From: Apus apus | Taxonomy: Eukaryota > Chordata > Aves > Apodiformes > Apodidae | Direction: 5' to 3' | Assembly: GCF_020740795.1 (NCBI RefSeq) | Contig: NC_067301.1 | Coordinates: forward strand, 5,394,001 to 5,458,000 | Length of the DNA: 64,000 nt | Part shown: positions 1 through 12,250 of the stretch, piece by piece | Numbering within the stretch: the first letter of the stretch is position 1 | Layout of the letters: every line of letters starts with the position of its first letter | Made by a program: the position numbers and the translations under genes | Notes under the pieces: generated by a model | What the model saw: only the letters and a program-made list of their open reading frames with translations | Database searches by the model: none | What the model was told of the DNA's origin: nothing

Positions 1-3000
1 GCACTGACCTGTTTCCTACAGTGCACGAACCACTAGATGATGACTCCTCTAGGAATAACCTTGCTTGCTCTGCTTCTCTGCTTAGGAGAACATGCCACTG
101 TTTTCTAATTACAATGATTTCACCCACCAGGGTCTGAAAAAGCAGGTTTCCACGAGTATATGCTCTTCAGGTGCTGCTGCAGACAGTAAAAAAAACAAAC
201 TTTAATTAAGCCAAGAGTTGCTAAAAAATCCCCTTATGCAGCTTGTTTTCTTGCAAAGAGTAATACTCTGTGTTTGCATGTTTATATACTTTTTGAATAT
301 ACACATACACATGTGTATACTTGAAACATAATGGCCATACTCCAAACTCCTCTATTCTTGTAGCTGTTACAAAGAAGGACACACAGTCTTATTAAAAAAC
401 AACAACAAAAACCAAACGAAAAAGCAAAACAAAATAACTATGCCCAGAGCCTTGGATTCCAGTTCTGACTTCAGTAAAATTCAGGCCAGATCAAAGGCTG
501 TTAATCAGTACAAATTACAATGCTTGCTTAGTTCTATCAAGTAAGTGTAAGGTAGGAACAAAACATTTCCAACTCTCCACGTGTCTTACTAGTTCAACTT
601 TATTACAGCCTATTTATTACAGCCTACTGGTAGTTGGCCCAATGTTCTTAAAGCCTTAAAAAAGGATTTGGGACACCACAAAGCCAGCTGCCTCAGTAAT
701 ACCATAAAGTCAACTAGCTCAAAAAAACATTTCATGAACAAAGGACACAGCTCAGTCAGACTGAACAGTATGCTTTTCACAGCTCGCTATCAGCAGATTT
801 TCTGAAATGGGAGAATGTGAGGAAAAACCCAGCACCACGTGTACATGAGGCTGGGTCCTCCCACTGTGCTGGATTTGCACGTGTCTCTTAGATGTCAGAG
901 ACTGCAGTGATAACCATATGAAAGGAGGCTTGCCAAAAAGGGAAAAAAGTTACTCATTAACCACTGACAAACACTGGGGAGAAAAAAAAAATAAGTATTT
1001 TTTGTTGCTATTTTCCTCAGTAGAACTACAGAACATTCTAATATGGAAATAAAAATAATCTTGGAGTGAAATGCAGTTACATAAGAGAGGCATGCCTGCT
1101 GCATGATATCAGTTCTATTCATGAGCTGGTGTTCAGTCATGTTGCCTCAATACAACTGGCCTCCAGTATCACAGGGGGTTTGGGGTTGAGTTTCTTTTTT
1201 CTCTATTGCCCAAGCACAATGCCCAGCAGACAGAGTGGCTAAGAATAACCTTGCACCTTAGGTCTACTCTGGTCTGACTCAAAAGTACTAAAAGGCCATG
1301 AGAGAAGTAAACAGCTTTCACATGCATTTACATTTTGGATAAATGGATGGGTCACCAAAAGGACAGGGATTGTGTATGGGAGCTGGAAAACAATTGCTTC
1401 TACACACTGAAAATGCCAGCAAAAAAAGTCCCCTGGATACTACAGCTGTAGAGAAATTTTAATGAATAAAAGAGAAATCTGTCATATCAACTGTCCCTCA
1501 ACCCCTCTACACATAGCAACAGCACATGTTCGCTTTGACCTGGGAGGGTGAGCTATCACCATACAGTCCACCATCAGCAGGACAAACCACTGGGTATCAG
1601 AATAATGATGCTGCAAAAAAACTGTGCCTGCATATAGATATAAGCAAGATGGGGGAAAAGCAAACCACCGTATGCAGGACCAGACTCCAATCTCTCCCCC
1701 TTGTATTACTGGTAGGGTAAGCCCCCTGACACTGCAACTCAGCTACCAGGAAGAAAAGCACCAGTGATGTTTGCCCTCTCTGTCAGTGAGCAATTCTAGG
1801 CTCTTTGAGTAATCCTTCATGTACCAATATATTTTTCAGGATTTCTTTTAAAGTATGGAGGGAACAGTACTGTAGATAAACATCCCAGAAATCTGAAGAT
1901 TATATATTTAGCACTACTTTCTGTGCCAAAATACATCTTTATTTGTGGTATAGCTGCAGTTGCACTGTGAGTCTTCAGAGGATTATGCAGAGACAGCATC
2001 CTTGTACCCTGCATTCAGACAGGGACATGTAGAACACTACTGTTTATAAAGGGATAAAACTATTCTTTCTGATCTAGCTCAGTATAAAGCTGATCTCCAA
2101 CCATGCTATTTACTTGCTACCTGTATTAGTTTCCTCTAATGCTTCTTTAGGGCTTTTGTTTTCAGCACCAGCCTCAGCATGTAATAGTATGTCAAACTGA
2201 AATTTGACCACCTTGTCAGTTATGTGACACAATCTATGGCTTACACTGCTCACTCTTGAAGCTCAAAGCTAAATAGATACTACTTGTGCATTTTTTTTTC
2301 ATTGACACTAATTCCAACTGCTGATCCTACCCATTAAAAAAAATAGTTTAAACCAAACCAATATCCACCTGGACAAACTATCCGCTGATAAAACATTATG
2401 AGTAAAAACAAGCAGCTGCCAAGTTCACAATCACACTGAGATCACACCAAGAGCTGACATTTATAAGCAGGTTTAAGAGCTAGTGTTGAGCTTCCTGAAT
2501 TCAAATGCTAAATCCATGTAACAGACAGACCTTCACCCACCTTTCTTTTCAATAACTACCTTTTTCCTTCCTCCTCCAAGCACACACCAGAGGGAAGCTG
2601 ACGTGCAGAAAAGCATGTATTTATACACCAGAAACCCAGAATGCATCACAGGACATAAATTCCCACAGCATCAGCAGTGTTGGATGCACTCCGAATTTAA
2701 GACAAGCATCCATTGTCAAAGCAGTATTTGAAATATTAACTATTGATGACAGGCAGCTCAGCACTGCTTGCATGCCTGAGCCTTGGCTGCATATTCACCC
2801 AAATATTATAATATTACTGCAGGATCCATTTGCTGTGGGTTCCTGTGGGAGTTTGAAATAACCCACAGACGGCACAAAAATCCACTTTCACACCTTGCAC
2901 ACAGGAGCAAGCCTTCTAGACTTGCTTACCTTGTGCTGGGCTGCTGGGCTGCCATGGGGAGAAAGAAGGGTTCTCTGCATCTTTCACACAAATGCTGAAT

Positions 3001-3170
3001 ATGAATGATCTGTGAGAGAAACCATGGCACTGACCAACTGATGATCAACACAAGAACAGCACAATGCCTGCATATTGCACAGAACAAGCATCTACACACT
3101 TTTTGGGTTGCACTCAGCAACACTTCCTCCCATTACCTGCACTGAACAGGTACAGGTTCCTGAGGAGTAA

Positions 3171-3246
3171 GCAACAGGTTTCCACCACAAGGAAGACACC
3201 TGGAAGAAGCAACAGGTTTCCATCACAAGGAAGACACCTGGAAGAG
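3171..3246. repeat. 38-bp tandem duplication (2 copies)
   Basis: GCAACAGGTTTCCACCACAA... at 3,171 is repeated at 3,209 with one substitution in the first 37 bases (ACC/ATC) and a last-base difference. The near identity suggests a recent duplication. Confidence 0.93.
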
Positions 3247-3430
3247 CCTCAGCACTTGCTCTCACAGAGTCACGCAGAGAGGAGGTATTTCTGGAGGTCT
3301 GGCTCCTATTCAGAAGAGAAATGTTTCCCTTGGCTTGTGAAAGTTGCTCAGACTGAGAGCAGTAACAGGCTGAAGAAGCCAGCTTTCTATTCCCTGTTCC
3401 ATTACTCTTTTTGATTGGCACTTTAATGAG

Positions 3431-3464
3431 GGCGCCAGGGGTCGACCCCCTGCCAGGGGGCCGG
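3431..3464. repeat. GC-rich overlapping inverted repeats
   Basis: Within AT-rich DNA, CAGGGG-TCGA-CCCCCTG at 3,436-3,452 overlaps CCCCCTG-C-CAGGGGG at 3,446-3,460, so the middle arm can pair with either side. No mobile element or gene was recognised around it. Confidence 0.85.
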
Positions 3465-6400
3465 TTCATGCCCCGTTTATCTCACAGTCCATGTAAGACT
3501 AAAATAACACGCCAGGCTGAGTTTCACTGGCTTGTGATCCAACAGCCCACCATGATGGATTGAGTGACTGCAGCAAGTTGGCAGCTAAAGTGTGTTGTAA
3601 CAGTATCTTTCTGTCAGCACAACACAATGGATTTGCTGATTCCTGGGTTTTCCCAGTGTTCACCGTTACCATCGGCTCAGAATTTTCTAAAGTTCATTTT
3701 CCAGGGGGCTGCAAAGTGAAAATAAATAACATACCAAAGGTTACGCCAAGCTTTTCTTCCCCTCAACTGTCCTGCTGCTGACAAAGTAGGGGTTGTGGTG
3801 CCAGCTTTACCACATACACAAGAACAACCATAAATTCACTTGCTTTTCCAGAAAGGAAGAAAGGGGGCAGCTATACTGCTCTTTTTGTAAGCTCATTCTG
3901 CCAGGCCAACTCATGCTACACAAGACTTTTCACCCCTGAACAGAACAGCAAACACAATCCAACACAAGAGGAGGTTGTTGTGTAAAGCAGCTCTCTCCAG
4001 AAGAGCTGTCGTCTTATCTGGGGGTTAAGTTCACAGGCTGCAGAAACATGGCTAACAAGCCACAGTCCTTGTGATCACCATACTGCTTTGCATGGCTTAG
4101 AACCACCAAAACAACTCATAAGTGAGCTAAAAAAATCCAGGAATCCTGTGTGAGGAATGGATTATGCTTTCGATCCCTCTATTTAATATTATAACATATC
4201 CTTAGATTTCCTCTATCAGAAAAAACAGGAATTTTTAATTTAAAAAATTGGGGTATTAGGAAATGGACTGAATTTTTATTAGTCATCTCTCAGGAGGTCC
4301 TCTATGTCTAACTAAGACCTTGTCTCTGTGCCCTGTTTCCTAATACTTTTCCTTGCCACAGTCTGTGAAATAAACAACTTGCCTCAAATACTGGGGGGGA
4401 CATTCTTATTTTCAGTTGTCATTCCAACACCCCCAGAGTGAACAAATGAACTCCACAACAGAAGTGGCTTTTCACTTCCTGTATAAGGATCTTTGACAGC
4501 ACAAATTTCAACAAGCTAACAACTCTCCCACCCCTACAATTTAGATTAACACCCCCACACTGCAGGGGCTAATAAATAGGGAGGATGATTGCTGTTTTCC
4601 TTGCTTAGGGGAGAATAACTCTGTAGATCCACATACAACCGTATGCCTACAGTTTTCAGTTTCTTTTAGGCCTTGCACGAGACAGTCTAACACAGCCAAA
4701 AAACCCTCTAAAAGCAGCTTTAGAACTTCAGCTGCCCTAATGCCAATGTGTTCCGAGGTATCTTATTGAGGGCATTCAGAACAGATCCAGCTTCACCCAC
4801 TTCCATCTCTGGAACTGTAGATCCATCTAACTGAGCAAAATCAAGTATGTTCTTGCCAGCACAAGAAATTACTACAAGAGAGAATGATCAAGGGAGGTAA
4901 AAGAAATAAGAACGCAGATGTTGAAGGGCCTCTGACAGGCAAGAATGCACAGGAATACAGAAAAAGAACACGATGGGAAAACGGGCAGACCGAGGAGCTG
5001 CTTGAAGAAAATATGACTGCTCTCAGCAGCAGTTTACTGTTTACACTGACAATACGAATCACTGTACAACAGAGATTTCAATTCACAGTGCTGGAGAAAC
5101 AAGCCTCATGAGTTGAAGATCTTTTTTTGTGAAAGAGAAGAAACAGTCATAACTACAAACTGAAGAGCAGTAGCACATGGGGTCGCTACTGGTGCAAGTC
5201 TTTGCTTGCTCAAAGCATGTAATTAGTGCAATTTTTTGCAGAGCTCCTCTAAAGAATCCAGTTTGTAGTTCTGTGCACCCCAGCACTGCAGCCTGCAGAT
5301 ACATTACTCATCTGGCTTTGAACTAGCTACCTCAGAGACTGCCAACAACATTGCCACAGCAGGGCAAAGTAAAAGATGTACCTGAATGTGGCTTGAAGCT
5401 TTACTGAAGCTGCCAGCAGTCAATCTACCTTGCTAGCCCAATCCCAGCTCATATCTGCCTATGGAAGCTGCTGCAGCCAAGCCCTAAATATTCCTCCAGG
5501 GAGAGCTAGATACTTACACCTTAGCACAGTAACACAGAAGAGGGCACGCTGAGCCCACAGCCAGAAAGCCTGGGAATTATTAGGAAAAATGAGTGGGTGG
5601 GAGAGCTCAAGGGACCAGTGGGAGGATGCGGGAAATCAGTAACACCAATTTGAATAACTGGTAACAATTATTAGATCTTTTTTGGCACGAATCATCTCTC
5701 AGAGACTCATCATTTAAATTACGTCACTCAAGGGGCAGTAAAAAATACAGTGTAAGAAAACCAGCCTGCCCTGACACAAGGGTTTCAAGCCATAAGGTGA
5801 ATGGCCCAACAGGTCTGGGAAACTTCACCAAGGTGTCCAAAACGGAACAACTTTTGTGGAGAATATACACTCTGACAGATCAGAAAAGCAAACTACTCTT
5901 TAGGAAGAATATGATGTTACTTAGAGCTCTGCTGAATCTGCCTGAACTGATGGAAAAGGAGTAGTCTTGCTTATCTGATGACCACTGAACTTCTCCCTGC
6001 CCCATCCTCTCCCCAGTGGTGGTGTTTGCTTTTAGAACTACAGGTTGTAAAATTAGCCAGCCAGAACCATCCCAAGGGAACAGAAGCAAACCAGAACAAC
6101 AAAACTAAAGTCGAAACCAAGCAAAGTTAATTTGAACACAATTCACTCTCAGACTGGGCTCACCAAACCTACAAAAACACTCCTGTCATTGCAGGGGAAG
6201 GGGCAGTAGAGTGCAGTGCTGCCTTATGCAAATGACAACTACTAGTTTTATCTTTTTTAACAACTGCATGAGAATAAAAACTGTTTAATAAACAACTAAT
6301 AGTATCAGCAACAGGCAGGCTCAGGAACTCAACAGCAACCACACTACAGTTCATATTCCCTTTCTCAACACCTTCTTCCTACACCCCCCCACTTTTTCCA

Positions 6401-9400
6401 CTCTACAGAGCCATGGCCCCTTCCAGGCTTCAGAAATACTGAGCTTCTGCACCCAATCCACATTTGTTTCTAACCTAATGGGGAAAACACTGTGGAGTGT
6501 TAAGAAGGCAAAAATATGTTCCTGTCCTCTGGTACAAGACGTGTGAGTAATCTGCAAATGGTAGCAGTAAGATCTACAATAGGCATGGCCTTTCTCCATA
6601 CTTTCCCACCCCAGTTTTCCTGGGACCAAGAGTGGTACCACTGGGACACCTGAAGCCAGCTGTTCTACTGCAACACAAGGCTGACCTGATTGCACATCTG
6701 GACAATGCGGGTATATTGATCTGAGCTCCTGTCCTTCCTCAGCACCCAAGGATTTGGGATACACCAAGGGAGATGCTGTTGTACTACTTTGGAGCCAATC
6801 ACCTAACGTAAACCTGGCAGTGGCTGAGCAGCTGTCTATGAAATGACATTTACATGTAGTCCGAGAAGAACTTGAACTCCTTCCCAGAAACAAAACGAGG
6901 GGTGGAAATCATCATTCTGCACTGCGCAAAGCAGGAGGCAAAACTGAAAATATTCACTGCCCCAGGAAGGCTCACTGCTTCCAGAAGTCAGATATTATCC
7001 CCAGGTTTATACAATGCTCTATCCATTTTAGACACGGAGCTCCTGGCATTTACCATCTGAAAATACACTACCAGAAGAAGTTTTCTGGGGGGGGGTCTGC
7101 AAGGACTTCTGCTTTATGGAATTTAGGTACACACAAAGGAAAATAGAGGGCTTAACTCCTAGAAATACTGTGCATTAGCTTCTACTGGTTTCAGATCTTC
7201 CTTACCTATAATGAGTGAAAAATAGATCAGAAGAAAACTCAAGAGTCCCAAACAGTGATTTTTAGCCTAAAATCTAGGTTGAAGTGCTTAACTAGGTATG
7301 AACTTGCAACACCACAAAACAGAAAAATTGTCTAAGAAAGCATGTTGGAAACTTCACCCTTGCCACTACACACTGATTGTGGTGGAGTGTCTACTTAAAA
7401 ACCACTAACTTTTATTTGCCTGGAGCTTTATTGGAAGGAGAGAGGGAGAGGAAGCAGTAGGGATTTAGGAAAGGGTTGCAGAACAAATTCAGCTCTTAGT
7501 TCACACCTATGCAGTAAAGCCCATTACATAGAGGTGATGTAAGTAAGAGCACAAGTACACAATGTCTAGTTATCAATATGCATTATATTCTTAACTAGGA
7601 AAAAAACTAAGCATAGTGATATGTTTTTACAACATCTGTCAGCAATTATTTGTATTTACTTGCACTGCAAATGCAGAAGAAAAGTCAGAAATATAAACAC
7701 CAGAATCCACTTAATTCCCACCAGTCTTGTGTTTTCCCACAAAGAATCTCTAGTCATCCCTGTTTAGACACTGTCATTTGTTCCTGGCCCTCTCCAATAT
7801 GGAATTTCTTCTCAATTCTCTATGACCAGAAATAACTGATCTTTGTTCTACACTGGAGCAAATAATTACTAGCCTCTCTGCAATTACTGGTGTTAACTTC
7901 AGTGCTCTTAAGACAGCAATTAGAACTATAATATTTCTTGAACTTAAAACAGCAAATCAGGCCCCCTTCAGTTCCTGCTCTCCCCTTGGCCATGCTTTAC
8001 AATGCAGCAAAAAAAAGGAGGCAGGGAGAGCATGAGTTGTGCTCTACTCGAGCTGTACTCCACCTGTGCAAAACAGGGTGAGCAACAGGTTAGCTGGGTG
8101 AAAAGTTCACTGCAAGCTGAGCTGTCTGTTTCTCTTGCTTAATTTAACCGATATTTGGCTAACCTTGCTCTGAACCCAGCCCCCAAGACCCCCTTCCTCT
8201 CATCCCTCCCCAGCGTGTTCATGTCAGCCAAAGACACCGCCCCTGATTCCCTTCTCCCTGACCCTGCTGAATGGAGAGGGGGGCTGGGACGGAGGGCCAA
8301 GCACAGAGCGAGAGCCCTTGCACTGCAGAGATAATGATTATTTATGCTCTAAGCTTCAACAAGCCTCATCCTCAGGAGCAAACAGAAAAGTTCTACAGTC
8401 AGCAACATTGCCTGATACTGTGTTCAAGCCTATTGGTTTTCCCAAGGCTGGATGGCACCCACCCTGCACCCCCACCTCCTCTGCACCCTGTTGGTCTTCT
8501 AAGGATGCAGCACTTCCCAGCCATCTCATCGCTCATAATGGGTCAGATCTTGCAAGGGGACTTGTCACACAGATCCACTGCTTTCACGATCTCCGGGATA
8601 CTGGTTAGCCCAGCATGTCGACTACCTCATTTGTGCAGCTCAAGAGCCTCAAAGGAACACAACAGACATACTTACAAAGATTGTAAAGAACAGAGCAGTA
8701 ATAGGAGTAATGCAGACCATATTGCATGAAGACCCAAGATGGATTTTCTCCCCTCAAATCCTATTAGGTCAGTGAACAAAAAGTAGAGAGAGGTGCTACT
8801 ACTGCTCTTTGGAGAAAAAGATCCCCTGGATCTTTATGAATCTGTAAGCTACTCATGCTGCAGAATACAGAAAAGGTTCTGCTCAGAAACTGCTGAGTCA
8901 TTTCCCTTTCAGCAATAGTCTACAACTTTCCCTGGCATCTTCCCCCTGTACCCCAAAAAACTGCAACAAGAACACCCTGAATTACTCCCACTGTGCAGGC
9001 AGTAGCAGAGCACTGGTTTCACCTCCTAGAAAACACATTCAGCTCCACCTCTTGATTCAACACGTCAGAGCTCCACATCAAGTGATGCAAAATACTGAAA
9101 AAATTGCCCAAGATTGTGCATTTCTGGCAGGCTTTCACTATTTTCCTGCTGTGCTCAGTACTGCTCCCAGCACTCTCCGGGGCAACACAAAGCGTATTTG
9201 ATGGCCTTCTCAATGACTGTACACATCATCAGAAAACAGTGCACAAATCAAATCTGTTGTGCTTTCACTGCTTGACTGAGCAGCTAGTACTCTCCTTCGT
9301 GTTTAATCTTTGACTCCCAAGAATCAACACACTTTTATACCCACCTGCTGGCACTCTCTGCCCCTATGAGATGGTGAGTTAGGACGAAACTAGACTCTGC

Positions 9401-11101
9401 TAATTGAGAAGAATGTTTCCTGTAAACCTTAACTTCATTATATTCTTTGACCTGACAAAGCACCTCATATAGCTGTTCCCCGCTTTGATACACATAAACT
9501 GCTTTAGCTCCAGCAGAAGCTCTCACAAACAGCTTATTATTAATAATAATCTGTATCATCACAGTGCCCCAAAACTCCAGTACAGCATCACTATAACCAC
9601 AAAGAACTCGGTTGCTGTCCCACTGATCTGGGGGGGGAGCAGACACACAGCCTTACAGCTTTACAGTAAGTGGAAATTCCTTGTGGTCTAAGAATAATAT
9701 TAAACAGGATCACCAGATGACCTCGCCTTGACACATAACTAATTTGTCTGGAAGCAGTGCAGACCGGAGTAGTTCTGATGTGGTCACTAATTTAGTGACA
9801 CCATCCATTTCAAACTTCACGACTCCCACACCAAGGTAGCAAAAGAGCAGTGTGCAACAAAGAGCCCTTGTTACTGAAGGAATCCCGGGCCTTTATCAAA
9901 GGACATGATCCAGCATCCCCCACCTAACCCCTGCATATTTTCAAGGCATGAAAATTGCAATGAAGAGTCAGGCAAGGTTGTCAGGAAGACACCAAACTTC
10001 AAACTGCTACAGAAGAAAATAAGAGGATACAGACCAAACCCTTAGTCCACATTGTGTAACTTCCAATATCATCCAGATACTCACCATTGCATCAGGATAA
10101 TTAAACTATTAAAATATTAGACAACAGTGATCTCCATACAAGGGGTTCTTTGTGCAAACTTTCAAAGACTTCAAAACTAGTGAAACTATTCACAGACAGG
10201 TAAAAAAGCACAGGATCGATACAGCAGATGTCAACGATGTTGCATTAAAAAAAGTATCAATCAGAGAGTTCAAGCTCTTTGCTCCTTCCAGCCACCGCAC
10301 AAGAAAACAAAAATACTTCTAAAGATACCATACCAGCACGGGAAAATCAAAGACAAGCTGAACTGAAATGCAGCTCAAGTCGTTTACTATTTGCCGTTTA
10401 AAAATCACCTCATTAAAAAAAGCACAATTTGACGCGGCGATTTTAATCATCCTGGCCTAAAAATCCAGTGTTTGTTAACAACAGAAAAGAGCTTATGAAA
10501 ACTCAGCCGTCCAGAGATAAACAGCTTTCATTTTGGAAATGACCACAGGAGGACAATTACCAGGTCGAGCTTTAGAGGAAACCCATGTCCTCATTTGAAC
10601 TTAAAGTCGCCTGCTAATCGTGAAAAAAAAAACAACAACCAAAGAACCCAACACTTTTGCCCCCTCCTCCTTGAAAAGCCCCACATTAAGAAAACATAAG
10701 AGGGTAACGATCGGTAACTGAGCATTTCGGGCTCTCTAGCAGGTTCTTTTGTTCTTGCCGATTGTCCCTTTCGATCGCAGACAAGACCTTCCCAAACATA
10801 AACCCTCCTCTTCCAGATACTTCGGGTTCAATGCACTTCCACTTGTTGCTTCTGACATCAACGCGTATCTGGATTAACTCTTGACAGCAGACTCTCGTAC
10901 TTCAGGGGCAGGCTAATTACCGAGAGCTTTAGATATTATGCTTAAAGCGAAACGAAATGAAAGACAATGCCAGGAAAATCGCCCCATCAGTGGACGAGGG
11001 GCTTCCCCCAGAGCGCCTTCCCAGGGCATGTGGCGGCTCCAGCCGCTTCCCCCGCAGCCTGTCCTGCCCCTGATCCTCCTTCACAAGCCGATAACGACTG
11101 T

Positions 11102-11154
11102 TCACGGTTGGAAAAGACCTCTAAGACCAGATCACCTAGTCCAACTGTCCACCC
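11102..11154 (-). mobile_element. CR1 LINE 3' tail fragment
   Basis: The GGTTGGAAAAGACCTCTAAG...AGTCCAACTGTCC stretch is the conserved 3' UTR end of CR1 in reverse orientation. Only about 50 bp is recognisable before the GC-rich island starts. Confidence 0.75.
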
Positions 11155-11199
11155 GAGGCGGAGAGGAGCGGGGTGTGTGTAACAACAAAACCCACACAA

Positions 11200-11900
11200 A
11201 CAAACCGCCGCCCTCCTCCCCCATTCACACGCATCCCACAAAAGGAGCGACGACACAACCCACGAAAAGTGGGCTTCACCTCTGGAAGCCGACCCACTCC
11301 CTCCCTTTCCCGAGGGCAAGGGCCGCTGCCGTCCCGCCAGGTTTATGGCGGCCATTTCACGCTCCTTGGCGCCCCGGGAGCCGCTCCCCGCGGGCTCTCC
11401 AGCCTCCCCCCGCCCCCCGCCATTTTGTGAGGCGCTACAGGCCCGAGCCCCGCCGCGCCCTCGCATTTTGGGGGGGTTTGGGATAGGTGAGGCTTGTATT
11501 TTTTGTTTCTTTGCTTGTTCCCACCGCCTCCCCCTCAAAAAAAAAAACAAAACCCAAAAAACCAACAAACCAAGCCCAGAAAAGCCCTCTTTCGGCTCGC
11601 TCACCGGAGGGGCCGCCGCGCTTCCCGCCTCTGGAAGGTTCCGTGGGGCGCGCCCCGGAGCGGCGCGCGCGCAGCCTCCCCCCCCCCTCCCAACCGCCGC
11701 GGGGAACGAACCTCCCGGCCGGGAAAGAGCTCTAGGACCCCCGAGTCCAACCGCCAGCCTCGGGGGGGAACAGCACAGCACACCCGAACGAACGACGGCA
11801 GCCAAGAAAAGCCCCACAGCCCCGGTAACAAGACACAGACTCACCTGCCCGCACGCCCTGAAGCGCCGCATCGGCACCTTCCTTGAACGCCTCCAGGGAT
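11200..11900. promoter_or_regulatory. orphan CpG island
   Basis: A stretch far richer in GC and CpG than its surroundings. It includes ATGGCGGCCATTT at about 11,345 and CGCCATTTTG at about 11,420, both resembling the YY1 promoter motif, plus polyC/G runs. Several overlapping long open frames here (up to 296 codons) are low-complexity Gly/Arg/Pro/Ala products of high GC and match no family I know. Its right part is itself CR1-derived. A promoter for an unseen gene or lncRNA is the simplest reading; no exon with a recognisable protein is visible on either side. Confidence 0.55.
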
Positions 11901-12250
11901 GGTGACTCCGCCGCCTCCCCGGGCAGCCTGTGCCACGGCCTGACTGCTCTTTCAGTAAAGAAACTTCCTAATAATCCAGTCTAAACCTCCTCTGGAGCAA
12001 CTTCAGGCCATTTCCTTCAGTCCTATCATTATCCACCTGGGAGAAGAGGCCAGTGCTCGTCTCACTACGACCTCCCTTCAGGTAGCTGTGGAGAGCAATG
12101 AGGCCTCCTCTGAAGAAAACATTCCTACTTCCCTCAGCTTCTCGTTCTCTAGACCCTTCACCAGCTTGGTTGCTCTTCTCTGGACAGGCTCCAGTAACTC
12201 AATGACCTTATAGTGAGGGGCCTAGAACAGAAGGCAGCACTGGAGGTGTA
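11719..12250 (-). mobile_element. CR1 LINE fragment, GC-enriched
   Basis: A reverse-orientation CR1 3' region runs from AGCTCTAGGACCCCCGAGTC through CCTCCAGGGATGGTGACTCC and CTTTCAGTAAAGAAACTTCC to the GGACAGGCTCCAG / GTGAGGGGCCTAGAAC block. The first 180 bp are noticeably GC-shifted and overlap the CpG island. Confidence 0.85.

Larger units (their letters stand above)
1..11095. other. intergenic, no gene recognised
   Basis: AT-rich unique-looking DNA. The open frames present are short and none resembles a known family. Apart from the 38-bp duplication and the GC-rich inverted repeats near 3.2-3.5 kb, I see nothing structured. It could be intron of a gene reaching from outside or starting at the CpG island, but no exon could be shown. 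Confidence 0.6.

Noticed and set aside
6351-6893. 180-codon open frame on the minus strand
   Set aside because: No recognisable domain or family, no splice or promoter context, and composition like translated non-coding DNA. It is within what chance allows in 64 kb.
9335-9646. 103-codon open frame on the minus strand
   Set aside because: No family resemblance, and the frame overlaps a random frame on the other strand.
10987-11877. 296-codon open frame on the minus strand and several overlapping long frames on both strands
   Set aside because: They lie in the CpG island, where stop codons are rare. The products are low-complexity Gly/Arg/Pro/Ala-rich, open in several frames at once, and partly translate CR1 DNA.
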